Positions 10,806 through 22,885 of a stretch of DNA of 64,000 nucleotides are shown piece after piece; the stretch's first letter is position 1, and each line of letters opens with the position of its first letter. The DNA lies in contig ML986590.1 in the NCBI GenBank assembly GCA_010094045.1, positions 391,860 to 455,859 of the forward strand. The letters run 5' to 3'. The stretch is from Lojkania enalia (Eukaryota; Ascomycota; Dothideomycetes; Pleosporales). The translations under genes were made by a program, and so were the position numbers. The notes below the pieces were generated by a model. It was not told the origin of the DNA. It did not search any database and worked only from the letters and a program-made list of their open reading frames with translations.

Positions 10806-13800
10806 ATGGCCTTCTCGTTGAACTCCCCAGGCGGAGCTCCGTCAGTTAGCGTTGCCGCCGAAGTCCCGGAGATAGACACAGAGGTGCGTATAGCCATTCG
10901 CTCAAGGCCGTCGCGCGCACCTGCTAATCTTCCTACAGATGCTTGGATTCGCGTCCGTGGGTGGCGACAAGAAACTCAAGCTTCTCCCTTCGCCATGGCC
11001 GAAGGATAATCTACCACCGTCCTCTGCGTCACTTCTCGCCGTCGCCTCCAAACGCGGTCTCCTGGCTGCGGCTGGACCAGATGCCCTTGTTCTAGCCTCG
11101 ACGCACGCAGTCCGCAAAGCTTTGGATGGGGAAGCAGATGACGATGATGTCGTGTCAGATTTCTGTCCGAACGCTACCATACCCCTGCCGCAGCTCCGTC
11201 ACATTACATTCTCTAGTAACGAAAACTTTCTCGTAATAACGGCAGAGAGCGGGGGCGGTCTGGCTGTGTATCGAGTACAACATCTTCTCGAGGGAAACAC
11301 GAAACCAGGAGCGCAGATATCTACCGGTCAAATACCTGTCCGAACGCTGGTACCCAACCCAAATCCCGAGTCCGGGGACTCCTTCGCGGCTGTCCTCGAC
11401 TCTGGAAGACTTGTATTGGCCGATGTCGCAAATAGCAAACTTAACTCTGTATGTGAGGAAGGAGTATCCTGTGTTGGCTGGAGTGTTAAAGGCAGGGCCC
11501 TGATCGCTGGATTGGATGAAGGCACCATGGTCCAGTACACCGCTCAAGGAAAGCAAATGGCTATCGTACCACGCCCTCCGAATGTGGACGACAGCTACTC
11601 CGGTAAGCCATTAACTTATACCTCTCCTCTTTTCGAAAACTAGCGCTAATCTTTATATTTTTTTTTTAATTTCAAAGTTGCCGCCGTCCATTGGCTATCC
11701 AATGACAAATTCTTTGCTATTTACGGCCCTAAAGTATCTACAACCGATGATGCCATGGAAGAAAAGCTCGAAACCATTTACCAAATTATTAAGACCGATA
11801 AGGCGCGAAGCACCTTCTCATTCCATAAGATCCCGTCAGAACTTTGTTGGCCAAGCTTTGGCCCGCAGCGGAGGCCACCCGTTCAGTATTCAATTACACG
11901 ATTACGAGATTGGAAACCCGACCTCCAAGATATGCTTATTATCACGGCGTCAAACTGCGTTGAGGTCCCTGTTTTGACCAGCTCCAGCGCCCCAATAGCA
12001 CCTGATCAACAAGTTATGAATGACCTCGCAATGACGTTCCTACAGGATAATCGCCGCGCTCAATTGCCTCAAACTGTCAACGATGATACAGGTGGAGATA
12101 GTGTTCTCATAGGCCAGGCTTTAGATCTCTCGAGTAAAAACAAGGTCTCCCGACCAATCCCAATGGACGAGGAAATCGACGAATCTCCCACGCCTCTGCC
12201 AGCATTTCTTGCACTCAATCATCAAGGTTTCTTATCTGCATGGTGGGTAGTGTATGATAAGTCAATACGAGAAGGTACTGGATATCCCGGCCTCATGGCC
12301 GCCTCTGAAGCACCGTCCGCTCCGTCTGCTCCGGCCGCTTCACCCACTCCGATGGCTGTGCCGTCCACACAGCCTACTTCAGTGTTTTCCAAACCAATAG
12401 CTACGTTTGGAGCTCCATCGACACCAAAATTTGGATCCTCTAGCTTTCCAACTGGCAATGCTACTTTTGTCACCTCTGGATTTGGTGCATCCAATAAGCC
12501 AGCGCAATTAATTCTCAGGACTCCAGGATCCGGGGGTGCCACGACCACGTTTGGTAAACCCTCGTCGCCTTCTTTTAGGTCAACTTCAGTTGGTATGCAC
12601 GGTGGTAGTGGATTTGGAGCTGCTGGTGCTCTTGGTAATCGCCAATCTCCTTGGGGTTCAACATCTCAGACATCTGCAACTCAGCCCCAGCAGAATCCAT
12701 TTTCAACTGCTGCAAGTGGATCATCAGGCTTCGCCAAATTTGGGACCGCTGCTTCTGGTACGGGATCTGTTTTCTCAAGCTTTGGCAGCGTTTCCGGAGG
12801 CCAATCACCTTTTAGTTCTCTGGGACAGCAGAAGTCTGCACTTTCTGGCAAAGCCAATACTTCTTCGGCATTTAAAGGAGTGCCTGCCGAACCTAGCTTT
12901 GGATCTACTGTCACAGTCGATTCTAGCTTGGGAGGCGGGTCCACGTTGCCATCTTGGGCTACGACTCCCGCTCAACAGGGCAGTTCCGTATTTGGACAGA
13001 CCGGTGCATCCTCCTTTATTTCAACCAAAGAGTCGGATATAAGCGATGTAGGAGATGGAGAGAGAAGAGAAAGGGACGAGGCCACCCCTACCCCTCAAGC
13101 TCCACCGCAAAATAAAGGTCTTTTTGGGGCTCCTACTGGTGGTCTTCCCAAACTTGTGTCTTCGTTCAAGGGAGATGATTCGACAAAAGACGATCTACCG
13201 AAACCCCCGGATTCATCAACCGGATCCCTATTTGACAATGATTTTGCTTCTACTCTCGGCGGCGCTGCTTCAAAGCTGCCGGCTACCCCTATCAAGAAAG
13301 ATGAGGCAGAGCTTAGGCTGCATGACATCTCAATCACGCCAACGCTCCTCCCGGAATCCACCACCAATAGATCATCTCCGAGTGATACGCCCGCGAAGGA
13401 GCCAACGTCTCGGAAAGAGGAGCCTCCGGTTGATAAACGTGCTCCGGAAGACGCCCCTCTACCGCCTGACCCAATGATCTGGAAACCTCCAAAGACAGAT
13501 GACGATATTCCACTTCTTGCCGGAAGTCCACCTATTAAAGTCGAAGCCCCAGAGAGTTCTGTGCCATCATCACCCCTAGAGGATGAAGGTGGTGACATCT
13601 CCGTGGAGGAACATGATGGGGACGACGAAGAAGAAGAGCCGTCTCCTTTAGATAGGCAAACCCGACCTATGAAAGTAGCTGGATGGGGCCTTCAAGATAG
13701 CGTGAACCAGTCGCCGCAGATCAGGCCTGCTGCCCCCACTCCACCCATCATAAAATCTGGAGCTTCATCACGTTCTGGAAACCATTCAACAAGCCCGTCT

Positions 13801-15231
13801 CAGCCCCCCTCTAGGACTGCCTTCTTTGGGCAGCCTTTCAAGTCGACTGCTTCTTCGCTCTTTGCGCAATCCGCAACACCTCAGGGCTTTCCTAAACTCC
13901 AGCCTCCTGTAAACAAGGCACAAGACAATCTACATTCGCCTAGCCCTGTCCGGTCTGCTTCCACTTCAGCAATCGGAACGCGACGTCAGCAGGTTATTCC
14001 TTTCGGAGACACCCTATTGTCTTCCTCAATCACACCGGCCTCGAAAGTGCCTACTTCTCAACCTGAAATCTCTGATCTCTATGATAATCAGGACGAACAG
14101 ATTCGGCAATTATTAGCGAAGGCAGTTGAACCTAGCCGAACTCTCGAGTCCTTCAATGCCCACCATGACTATACTGGATCGGTCACGAAGTCTGGTATTC
14201 CTGCACAGATAGAGCTGCTTTATAGGGATATAAACAGCATGGTCGATACCGTTGGTCTCAATTCTCGCTCTCTATCCGCATTCCTAAAGTATCACTCTAA
14301 CACGGCTCACAAGGGCGACGCCACTCTAGATGACCTTGAAGAAGTTAATGATCAGGGAGAAGAAGGTCCTTGGTATGACAAGTGGTCGCTAGCTGAGATC
14401 GATTATTTAAAGTTTCTCGAAAGTGAGCTCGAGCAAGAACTAGACGCCGGTAGAGTGCAAGTTGTCGTGGATAAGCTCAGCCAATTGGGCCGCTTACTCC
14501 GGGAGAACGGAAGGCTTCTTTCAAAACTCAATGAAATTCGATGCCAGATAATCAACCGCAAAGATCCCGAGAAGGTGGATGCTCTGCGCAGAGTTTCTTT
14601 GCCCAAAGAGCTAGCAGATCAACAAAAGAGCTTACGAGACGGCTACGGACGTCTTCTCTCGCTGCTCGGCCAAGCAGAAGAAGCAACTATGCTTCTCCGT
14701 TCAAATCTCGCGTCCTATAGTGTGTCAAAGGGCAAAATCGTCAAAGTCCCGAGTGTTGATGCGGTCAAGAAGACAATTAATAAACTGATTGCTCAGACAG
14801 AGAAGGAAAACAATCAAATTCTCCTCCTAGAATCTCGACTTCAAAGACTCGGACTCCATAGCCATAATAGTCGACCAACCTCCTCATCCAGCCGCAATTT
14901 TGGCACACTTTCGCGTTCAATCCATTTTCTTCACGATGGGCAATCTCCGTTCGCAACTCCAGCCACGAATAGGAATAGGATGAGTCTGAGCGAGCTGAGT
15001 CGACGCGTACAGACTCCGGAGCCTGAAGACACACCGACCACAAGGGGCTATGGCCTCTTTTACACGACTGAAGGAAACATGGAAAATAGTGAGAGTGGAA
15101 CCAACATGTATGATCTGAGCGAGTCTGAGGTAGAGAGCTTGAGAGTAACGGCAAGGCGAAGGAGAGACATCGCTGCAACTCTAAGCGGGGCGGTGCTGAA
15201 AAGGGGAGTAAATGTTATAAATGTCGGGTAA
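10806..15231 (+). CDS. NUP159: FG nucleoporin Nup159
   Basis: Nup159 (Nup214 in animals) sits on the cytoplasmic filaments of the nuclear pore and recruits the DEAD-box helicase Dbp5 for mRNA export. The exons are 10806-10883, 10939-11602 and 11678-15231 (introns 55 and 75 nt), coding for 1431 residues. Roughly residues 25-450 form the N-terminal beta-propeller region. About 460-1000 are Ser/Thr/Pro-rich with many FG motifs (F-G-A-P, F-G-S-S, F-G-Q-P, G-L-F-G-A-P) and charged acidic stretches. The C-terminus carries heptad-like coiled coil around residues 1150-1310 (E-S-E-L-E-Q-E-L-D-A; A-Q-T-E-K-E-N-N-Q-I), which in yeast binds the Nup82 complex. The length is typical for filamentous fungi. 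Confidence 0.92.
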
Positions 15232-15344
15232 ATTAAGTAACGTAAGTGGCAAGCGAGCGCGACATCTCATCAACTTTTTCGACCATTCTAGCGATATATT
15301 TTCACAACGCATTAAAATACTACAAATATAATATATATCCTCGA

Positions 15345-15800
15345 TCACGTAGCATCTAAAGTACCCTTCTCGCACGTACGTAAGTTATGCCCAGTCTCTC
15401 TGCAGCGACTGCAGCGTGTAGAAGCTTGTCGGCTCGCGCCTAATCTCGCCTTACCTTAACGTATTTCGCCCTCTAGCTGCTGCTCAACCACCCTTTGAGC
15501 AACAATCTCCTCTCCCTCTGCCTTTAATAAGGTGCCTCGATCTGAATCTGCTTCGTTTTACACTGTTTACGCGTTATGGCGGCCTCGTTGACTTTCTAAA
15601 GGCTAGCGACTCGACCCTTCAACAATATAGCTGAATAAAACATTTCCTTAGCGCTATTTTTAAGCTGATTAATCGCTGCGATAATAGAAGTAGACAATAA
15701 GCTTTTATGTCTCCTTCGAATCCGATCGCGAATTAATTTTAGTTGAGCTTCTAATTCGCGCTTATTACTTAGCTTCTTATAACGCATCCGTGCCAAGGCT
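15345..15800 (-). pseudogene. Pogo/Fot1-like DDE transposase, C-terminal relic with zinc knuckle
   Basis: Reading leftward from about 15796, the sequence encodes a basic helical segment (K-L-S-N-K-R-E-L-E-A-Q-L) and then a K-x-x-N-E-A-A segment. Next come G-T-L-L-K-A-E-G-E-E-I-V-A-Q-R, and finally a perfect C-x2-C-x4-H-x4-C knuckle (C-S-R-C-R-E-T-G-H-N-L-R-T-C) at 15372-15413. This is the typical C-terminus of fungal pogo/Fot1-like transposases. It is broken by an in-frame TAG near 15594, a frameshift near 15540, and a TAA just after the E-I-R residues. The catalytic DDE core and N-terminal DNA-binding domain are absent. It begins only 113 bp past the NUP159 stop. It is not functional. Confidence 0.75.
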
Positions 15801-15852
15801 TAGCTTACAAAGCAAGCTAAGTCAGCGGAGCTGACACTCGCCGCAGGCGAGT
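15799..15852. repeat. Three consecutive perfect hairpins
   Basis: Three inverted repeats abut: CTTAGCTT/AAGCTAAG (8-bp arms, 7-nt loop, 15799-15821), GTCAGC/GCTGAC (6-bp arms, loop GGA, 15821-15835) and ACTCGCC/GGCGAGT (7-bp arms, loop GCA, 15836-15852). They sit exactly where the transposase relic loses its upstream part, so they probably mark the terminus of a transposable element or an insertion junction. No terminator or RNA gene role is implied. Confidence 0.6.
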
Positions 15853-15984
15853 GCCGATACTCAATACAATATTACTGTCCATACGATATTTTTGAGCAAC
15901 CCTTATAAACTATCTAATTAATTGATCAACCACGCCAGTTCTCGTACTATTCTTCATACGCTAGTAATCCTGTAGCACACATTA

Positions 15985-16495
15985 ATACCCACACATGCTG
16001 TAATTGCTTATATACTAGCTGATAAGCTTAGAAATGTTGTTTCTTTGTTATGGATGTCCCCAGTACCTAAACTACGTAAGTCAAATCATTTCACAGTAGT
16101 GATAGGGACCTCGCAAGTGGCATGCCCCGTAATAGCATTCATAGCAATACTGACCGTCAAAATATGTCTCCCCATAACGAAAATCAAGAATATCGTCTAC
16201 GCAGCACCGCCAATCTCGCAACCAACAAGTCTCAGCAAAATATCTCTCACATCCGCCGTGTTATGTACCTAAAGTTGATTAGCGTGCCCTTGTAGAGTAC
16301 AATTAGAATCCTAAATTCACGTACCACCGCCTTATCATCTTATGCCTAACTTCTACATCCTTCTCATCTTCGAACGGATCATCCTTGTCCTTCTATTCCG
16401 TCTTCCTTCGTCCGTTCTCCTCAGGCGGAGGCGCAGCCACTTTCTCGATATCCTGGGGACCCACACCCCAATCTTGACCGTTCGGAATTATGTTT
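15985..16495 (-). pseudogene. Neutral amino-acid transporter (Aa_trans family) pseudogene
   Basis: Two blocks in different frames resemble fungal Aa_trans/Mtr-type permeases. Block one (about 16494-16318) has I-E-K-V near its start and then D-D-P-F-E-D-E-K-D-V-E-V, matching the family's cytosolic leader before TM1. Block two (about 16268-16090) reads H-N-T-A-D-V-R-D-I-L, then F-L-I-F-V-M-G-R-H-I-L-T and M-N-A-I-T-G-H-A-T-C, matching the loop and TM3 region. There is a stop within each block, the frame changes between them, and the roughly 60 residues covering TM1-TM2 are missing. Weak similarity (F-L-S-L-S-A-S-I) continues to about 15985, after which the gene is lost. Confidence 0.6.
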
Positions 16496-18366
16496 CGTAG
16501 GATGGTTTGGACATTGAGCCATCCGTCGCCGAGAGCGGGGCATCATTCAAACCCGCACGTCGCGCATTGCCTAGCGCATCTTGAATATCTTATATTCACC
16601 TAAGAAACTCCAACCCCGGCGGCTATCCGACCTCTATCTCAGTTTCAAATTACAAAATCGAAATAGTAAGAAGATTGCAAACAATCGATTTCACGGAATT
16701 TCCCAATATGAAATTTCCCTAAACCTTGGGAAACCACCTAGTCCGCCGCACTGTCCCCATAGTTACGCTTCTCCGCACTCCAATTTCGTAGCGCATGCAA
16801 TTCATGAGTTGACCTGTGATTTCCAACTAGTCATGTTACTAGCCATACATTTCTAGGGTCTGTTCGTTGCAATGCATATTACTGGACATGAACGTAATAG
16901 GAAATGCATCGATGTAGCTAGAGATTGAGGGATCCAACTCTCCGATACGCGATGCTAGAGAACAAGCCCTAAGGATCTTCTGCATGTGGGCGTGCGCTAA
17001 GAGCTTGGCTTACATTGGCTTTGGAACGAACACAGTGAAAGGAGAGTTCAGAGACTAATCCAACAACATGGGACAGTATTAACCTACTACTTTCTTTATA
17101 CGCCAACGCTGAGAATCGTAGTTAAGTGCCTTGCTGTAGGATCATGTGATCGATTGTGAATTGGATAATCTAGCCCACCTAGTTAGTGATTTCTAGATTG
17201 TAATATGATGCTGGAAAAAGTGTATAGTCGAAACAAGAACACGGTGTTCGTAGTTAATCTTACGTTCTGAGTTGGATGCTTAAGCTACCGTTGTAGCGGG
17301 AAAGGCTTTGTGGAAATATGCTCATGGAGGGAATCGCTTTGTGGATGCCCGCTGGACGCTGTATGGATACCGACGCCAAGGTAAAGTGATGCAGTGACTA
17401 CGGCACCTACTCATATATTGATCCATGCTTGCATTCTGCTTAGTGCTTCACACGTTATCCTATATTGCTCTTTACAGCCTTAACGAGAGCACTGTAGTAT
17501 AACTAGTCCTAAACGCATAGCATGTTCGAAATTATTTGGTCCATAACGCCTTTTCCCTATACACTCACATCGTGTTTGCAGTCCAAAACCCACAGCATCG
17601 GTACAATAGATAATTATATTGAATATTTCACTTTCCTCCGAACGCACAAAAGCACACTAAACGCCAATACAATACTACATCTCATTCACCTACCTACCAT
17701 CCCCCAGACTGCTCTTTCATCTATCTTACAACCCTATCTATCCATCCTAACTCATTGAATAGCACCAAAATCGAAGACGATGAAATATATCCGCCTAATT
17801 CTATACGAATTACAATGAAGTCTTTCAAGAGTCAAGTGGCTACATCGTATCCATCTGGCGCCAAATATACAGAGCTAAAAAGGAATGTAAAACCAACGTT
17901 TGGAAGCCCCAAAAGGGTCAGTACTAAAGAAGTTGTGAAGCTAAGTCTTGAAAAGGAAATGGAAGGGAAAGCCATATCGCCGTCCCGTTACAAAACAACT
18001 CCAAAAGATTCGCACAAATACAAAAGAAAAAGTAGACAGATTAGCGTTCATTGCGCTAGATTGGTATCATGCGTAAGCATAACGAGCAAGCCATCGACTA
18101 GAATTTGACCACCATGATCTTTGCAGAAAAACTAAAATACTACACATAAACAAGAGGGAAAAAAAATGACGCCTCGCACAGAATAGAATGCAGTAAACGA
18201 AGCCAGAAGGAAAGAATGTAATATGCAAGAGCCAGCGTGAGATTCGGATAAGTATTTTTATAATCCATCCATCAATGAGAATGATGAAGAAAAAAGAAAA
18301 AGTAGTAATACTCCCTATCATTCAGCCCTGCCGAAGAGAAGGATTGAAACACTTGTCAACGTATTT
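16496..18366. other. Gene-poor interval upstream of the MSS4 3' end
   Basis: This is moderately AT-rich DNA with many short open frames but none with convincing codon use or family similarity. A 98-codon frame starting at ATG 17815 (+), Lys/Ser-rich, is the longest with an ATG. It overlaps the likely 3' flank of MSS4 and is not supported as a gene. Together with the two relics to its left this looks like a decayed region. Confidence 0.4.
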
Positions 18367-21222
18367 TCAGTTCACCCTAACAACCGTCTCCATCGGCGGT
18401 GGAAGTGGCAACTCCTTGTCCCTTCCTCTCCCTTTTTCCTCCTTCGGCGGCGTCGGCGGCCCCGAATGACGGTTCGAATATGCTACATTTTTGGGCAGGA
18501 TCGGTGGCCTCTCATCTTCATTTCCCGGCGCTGAGTCCTTCGGCGGCGTCGGCGGCGGCCGATGATGCGAACGATTCCTAGACCTGCCTTGCAGGGCGCG
18601 AACATCTCCTTCCTTGAGAGGAGGGGCTGGGAGCTGGAGGTCTGTTTCTGTGCTTCGGCCGCTGCGTGCGCCTGTGCTGGAGGATTCCACTACTTCTTCG
18701 ACGACGGGGAGGGTGGCGCCGCCTGGTTCACCGCGCTCGGCGGAGGGGCTGCGAACTGCGCGGACAGCGCGGTCCGGTACGTCTTCTTCGCTGGATCCTC
18801 TTCGCCATGAGCGCTCAGCTTGGTGTTCTGCTTTTTCCATTACTTTTTCTGTGGATTCTCGGTCGCGATGTGTCATGTTGACGCCGGTAAGTAGAGGACC
18901 GTCGATGGAGTTTGTGCCTTCTTCGTTTTTCTCTCGTTCGACGGCTTCTCGTGTTTTCGTGACGCTACTGATGAATTTGATGAATCTATCGCCGTAACGT
19001 TCCGGGGGTATGGCTGAAATTTGCGATTCTTGGTTGCTCAGACCCTTGATGAAGTGCTCCATGCGTTTGATGAGTGAATACTAGATTCATCAGCTGATAG
19101 ATAGAAGTACTAATATCATGAAATAATAACTTACGTGCGTCAAACAATCAATAATCCCGAGATAGTAGATCTCTTCCCCCACACTGTTATCCTCGTGTGT
19201 GGCCCTAAAACCACCGTCATCGGCGTAAAAGTAAAAGTTCCTCTTGGGATCCTGGAGTTCGTCTGGCATCTTACTCGCAGTCTGATCCATTGGGACCGGT
19301 TTCTGCGTCTTGATCATATGTCTCAACTCTTTCGCTTTCCGTGCGTTCTCCAGCTTAGATGGTGTCCGCGCAAGCATATTTGGGCCGACATCACTTGTAT
19401 CATCTCCGCCAGGCTGAAAAACTTGAAGAGTCTTGTCACGTAGATTCTCCTCATTTCCCCGCTCTAAATCGTGGATTCCAACTAAGAGCGAGTAGTCCAT
19501 GATTTTCAGCCGTTGCAGGAGCTTCACATCTCTCTGCATTTGCTCGATGAAAGCCTTCTTCTTCGTAGGCCCAAATTCTAGATGTAGGTTTCTCCGTAAC
19601 CAGTTGAGATCTTTCAACGTAGCGCGCGGGTTCTTCTCAAGCTCCTCCTCCTTGAAATCTCTTCCGATTGTGGAGCCTTTCAAATCAAATGTCCGGTGGA
19701 TATCACGGTGTGGCGGGAACAAGTTGTTCATGACAACAAAATGGATTTTCCTTCCGAATGGCATCTTGACGCGGTGAAGACCGTAGAATTGTGATAGAAG
19801 AGTGTTTGGATTCTCTTGGACGTGGTTGTAATATTCCTTTAGTATCTTTCTGAGAAATTTGTGCTCGGCATGATGTATCGTCTTGATTATATATTTATAG
19901 TCCCTGGAAAAATAAAAAAAGCTGCCACTTTTGCCAGGAGAGCCCAATTCCGAAAGAATATACTTGCTCGTTAGCGAGACGAGGTAGTCTGCGGGGTCTA
20001 GTCTGAATATGGTTCGAAGGCGACGGAAAACCCAGGGCGCGTAGTCCTTGAACTTGAAGTCATATTTGGCGGACGGAGTCAGCTCGTTCCCAGTGCTGCA
20101 AAATGTTAGTCAGCATAGCGGGTAGGCATAGAGACCTTACATGTCGAAGGAGAACTTGTGCTTGGCCTCGAAGTCAGCATCCGTCAATTCTCGATCCATC
20201 TTCGCGTTGGTGCGAGACACGACAAATCGAATGCCGGTCAGCATATTATACGCCGTGACCCAATTGACGTGATTCTGATCTACTTTCGTCCCAACCACCA
20301 CGCGGTCGTCGTCTTCGTCCTCTTTCCGTTTCCTCTTGCTTGCACGCTTCTGCCGGATATGTTCTGCCCACCGTGCCGCATCCTCATCCTGCGGGACCTC
20401 GTCAAGATGCATGTCTGAGTTAATTGACCGCGTGGCTCGCCTCGCTAGAGACATGGATCCCCTCCGGCGGGTGGGTGTGTTGGGGGAGAAGCGGCCACTG
20501 GTGGTCACGATGTCATCGGTGGAATTGGCCGTCTGCTGAAAGTCGCGGGTGCGAGCGGTGGAGACTTTGGGCACCTCGAGCGTGTGCCTGTGCTGCAAGC
20601 GATAGGGAAGCTGGTTCGTGATGGGAGATGTGTGGTTGAAGGCGGGAGGGGAGGATACGCGGTATGTTGAGTTGGGCGGCGCATGAAGACCGGCGTCGCT
20701 TATGTGTAATGGCGGGTTACTTATCTCCGAGTCATTCTTGGTAGGGACGAGCGGGTCCTTCCGAGAATCTTTTGAGCTGTTACTAGTGTTCACAGTGTCG
20801 AGCTTGACGTGCGTTGTTCTGCACCCTTCCTGAATGTTGCTGCTGGGCGCTGAGGCGAAATATCCGTCGTCCCTGGTGAGGAGCTCGCCAGAGTTGCCGC
20901 GGCTCTCGGATGATTTGTGTGGGCTGTCGAGATCCGGATGGGGCCCTTTGTCCACGCTCCCTGAGCCATCGGTCTGCGGTGTTGCCTTATCGTGGCCCGC
21001 GGGCTGGACAGGTCGTCTGTTTGGTATTGGCGGCATTGCCGGGGCTCCATTGGGCAGACTACCATTCATCATTGGAGGAAAGCCATTCGACAGCTGCTGT
21101 GCATGGTCCTTGCCCTGGAACGGCAGAGGCTTGTCCGCCGATGGACGCGATTGCGGGTTGTGTGACGAGTGCAGGTGTTGGTTAGCCGAATTGTCAATGC
21201 TATCTGCCACGAGAGAGGGCAT
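18367..21222 (-). CDS. MSS4: Phosphatidylinositol-4-phosphate 5-kinase (Mss4/Its3)
   Basis: This enzyme phosphorylates PI4P to PI(4,5)P2 at the plasma membrane, which controls actin, cell-wall signalling and endocytosis. The exons are 21222-20141, 20095-19135 and 19080-18367 (introns 45 and 54 nt), coding for 918 residues. The first about 330 residues are low-complexity Ser/Pro/Asn-rich. The PIPK catalytic domain spans roughly residues 340-780 and includes [10 protein letters not shown] (about residue 498), [11 protein letters not shown] (about 559), and the activation-loop/C-lobe stretch [12 protein letters not shown] split by the last intron. It continues with [10 protein letters not shown]. 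The tail has repeated P-P-T-P-P-K-type motifs of SH3-ligand style. The start ATG opens the frame directly after out-of-frame upstream ATGs. Confidence 0.93.
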
Positions 21223-22885
21223 TATACGACTATCATGGGGCGTCGTGCGCGGCGGAGACGTGGGGCAGCCTCCGGCGACGGTTGCAGCGGCGTGTGAGAC
21301 GTCTGTCAGGCCCTAGCAGGCCCTTGGATGTGTCGATGGGGGGCGTGTTGGGCGTGCCGGAGGTAAGTGGGCAGCGCCGATGGAAGGGCGGGAGAAGCGC
21401 GAGAAAACAGGCGGCAAGCACTCGCTGCGGCGGCGGGCAGGATAAGCGGGCGTATCGAGAAGAATGACTAGTGTGTTGCTGGGGGGGATGAGATTTAGTT
21501 CACGATGGAAGTTCTGGGTTGTTAGGACAAAGCACAGCAAGTTTGGAGGTCAGCTCCGCAGGGTCCGTGTTGCCAAGGTCCAAGTGACGCCGCGCCGGCA
21601 AACGGATACAGGATCCAGGGTGGGTATTGGATGTACTGTACCAGCCTCGTTCGACAGGTTGCTGAGTATCTCGCAGCGTTGGGCAATACCGTATGTGTAT
21701 GGATGCTCTCCCCGCCGCGCTCAGAGGAACATTGCACGGGCATATTGGACCGGATGCTGAGTTGGAACATCCCTCGCACGACCCGTTCGGGCACTGGCAG
21801 CAGATGATGAACGACCGAGTTTAACGTGTTCCGGCTCGTAGGTAATAGGTTTAGCCTCAGCCACACTCCCTGAGATTTGGGTGGGAACATTATATTTACC
21901 TACATTAGTACGTAGGTACTCCTATGGACAAGTCTGTCAGCATTGCCAGAACACTGTCATGTAGCGGGCCATGACTCGGTATCCACTAAACCATCTCCCG
22001 ACTGCTCTACCGCAGGTTATAAAGCCTGCTCGTTGCGTACCACCCGCAAATGAGACACGGAATCAAACCAGCCCTCGTTCCTCGCTCTCACGTCCTGCGG
22101 CCGGCCCGCATGCAGCCCCGGTTTCCAGAAGCCCGCCGGGTTCCCCTGGGCCGGTCGTTTCCGTATCCATCTGACGCCGAACACGAATAGCTCAGCTCAA
22201 TGTTGCCGCGGGCCGACATCTGGAGGACGTGTGTAGTGATTACCCATACCTACGTACAATGATAGGAAGCGTATCTCGCTAGGTAACTTGTTGGCTGGGC
22301 TGGTTGCCCGATTAGCTAGACTTGTTCGCGCTATCTCTTTTCCGCCGCGCACTGGACTATTGCTTATCCGACCTCACGTGCTTCCTGCACCACCTCCCCA
22401 TAGGCGTACATATTACTGGGCCCGTGCCCTAGGTCCCCAACGCGCCTGTTTACCAAGCCATCACTCCATCACTCAATCACTCAGAACTCGTACATCGCGT
22501 CCAATCTTGACAAAAAAAAATTTCCTGTCTATTTCTCAAAACGATAGCATCGCGTCTGCTTGCTACATTTTGACGCCGTGCCTCCTCCCAAAAGATAGGA
22601 ATACGACGCGTCCAACCAATGAAAGAATATACGATACCCAGACACCCACTAACGCCGGCACCGACATGATGAATGACCCAGTAAACATGATAACTGCAGC
22701 ACCACATATAACTTGCATCCCTTGCCCTTACCCAGTCCTAGTCCACACACATTCGTCGCCAAGAGAGTTCAAAAAGGGATATCACTTACATCGCTCGGCA
22801 TGCACGAGCGCCATGTAGCTAAGACATGCAAGCTTGCTAGAAGATAGATCGATAGGAAAGAAGACGAAAGAGCTTAGTGGTCGCT
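21223..22885. other. Intergenic region between MSS4 start and histone H1 end
   Basis: This 1.66-kb stretch should contain the MSS4 promoter and leader on its left and the H1 3' untranslated region on its right. Open frames here begin at non-ATG codons and have no family resemblance. No RNA gene was recognised. Confidence 0.4.

Noticed and set aside
12536..13042. A 168-codon plus-strand frame inside NUP159.
   Set aside because: It is an out-of-frame shadow caused by the low-complexity FG-repeat sequence.
17755..18108. A 117-codon plus-strand frame rich in Lys and Ser.
   Set aside because: The first codon is TTG; from the first ATG only 98 codons remain. There is no recognisable domain, and it overlaps the likely 3' flank of MSS4.
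21940..22060. A possible tRNA in a stretch with short complementary words.
   Set aside because: No convincing B box (GGTTCGAATCC-like) or cloverleaf could be built. No tRNA or rRNA gene was recognised anywhere in the window.
22288..22818. A 176-codon plus-strand frame between MSS4 and H1.
   Set aside because: It starts at TTG, has no family resemblance and lies in expected promoter or untranslated sequence. Composition looks random.
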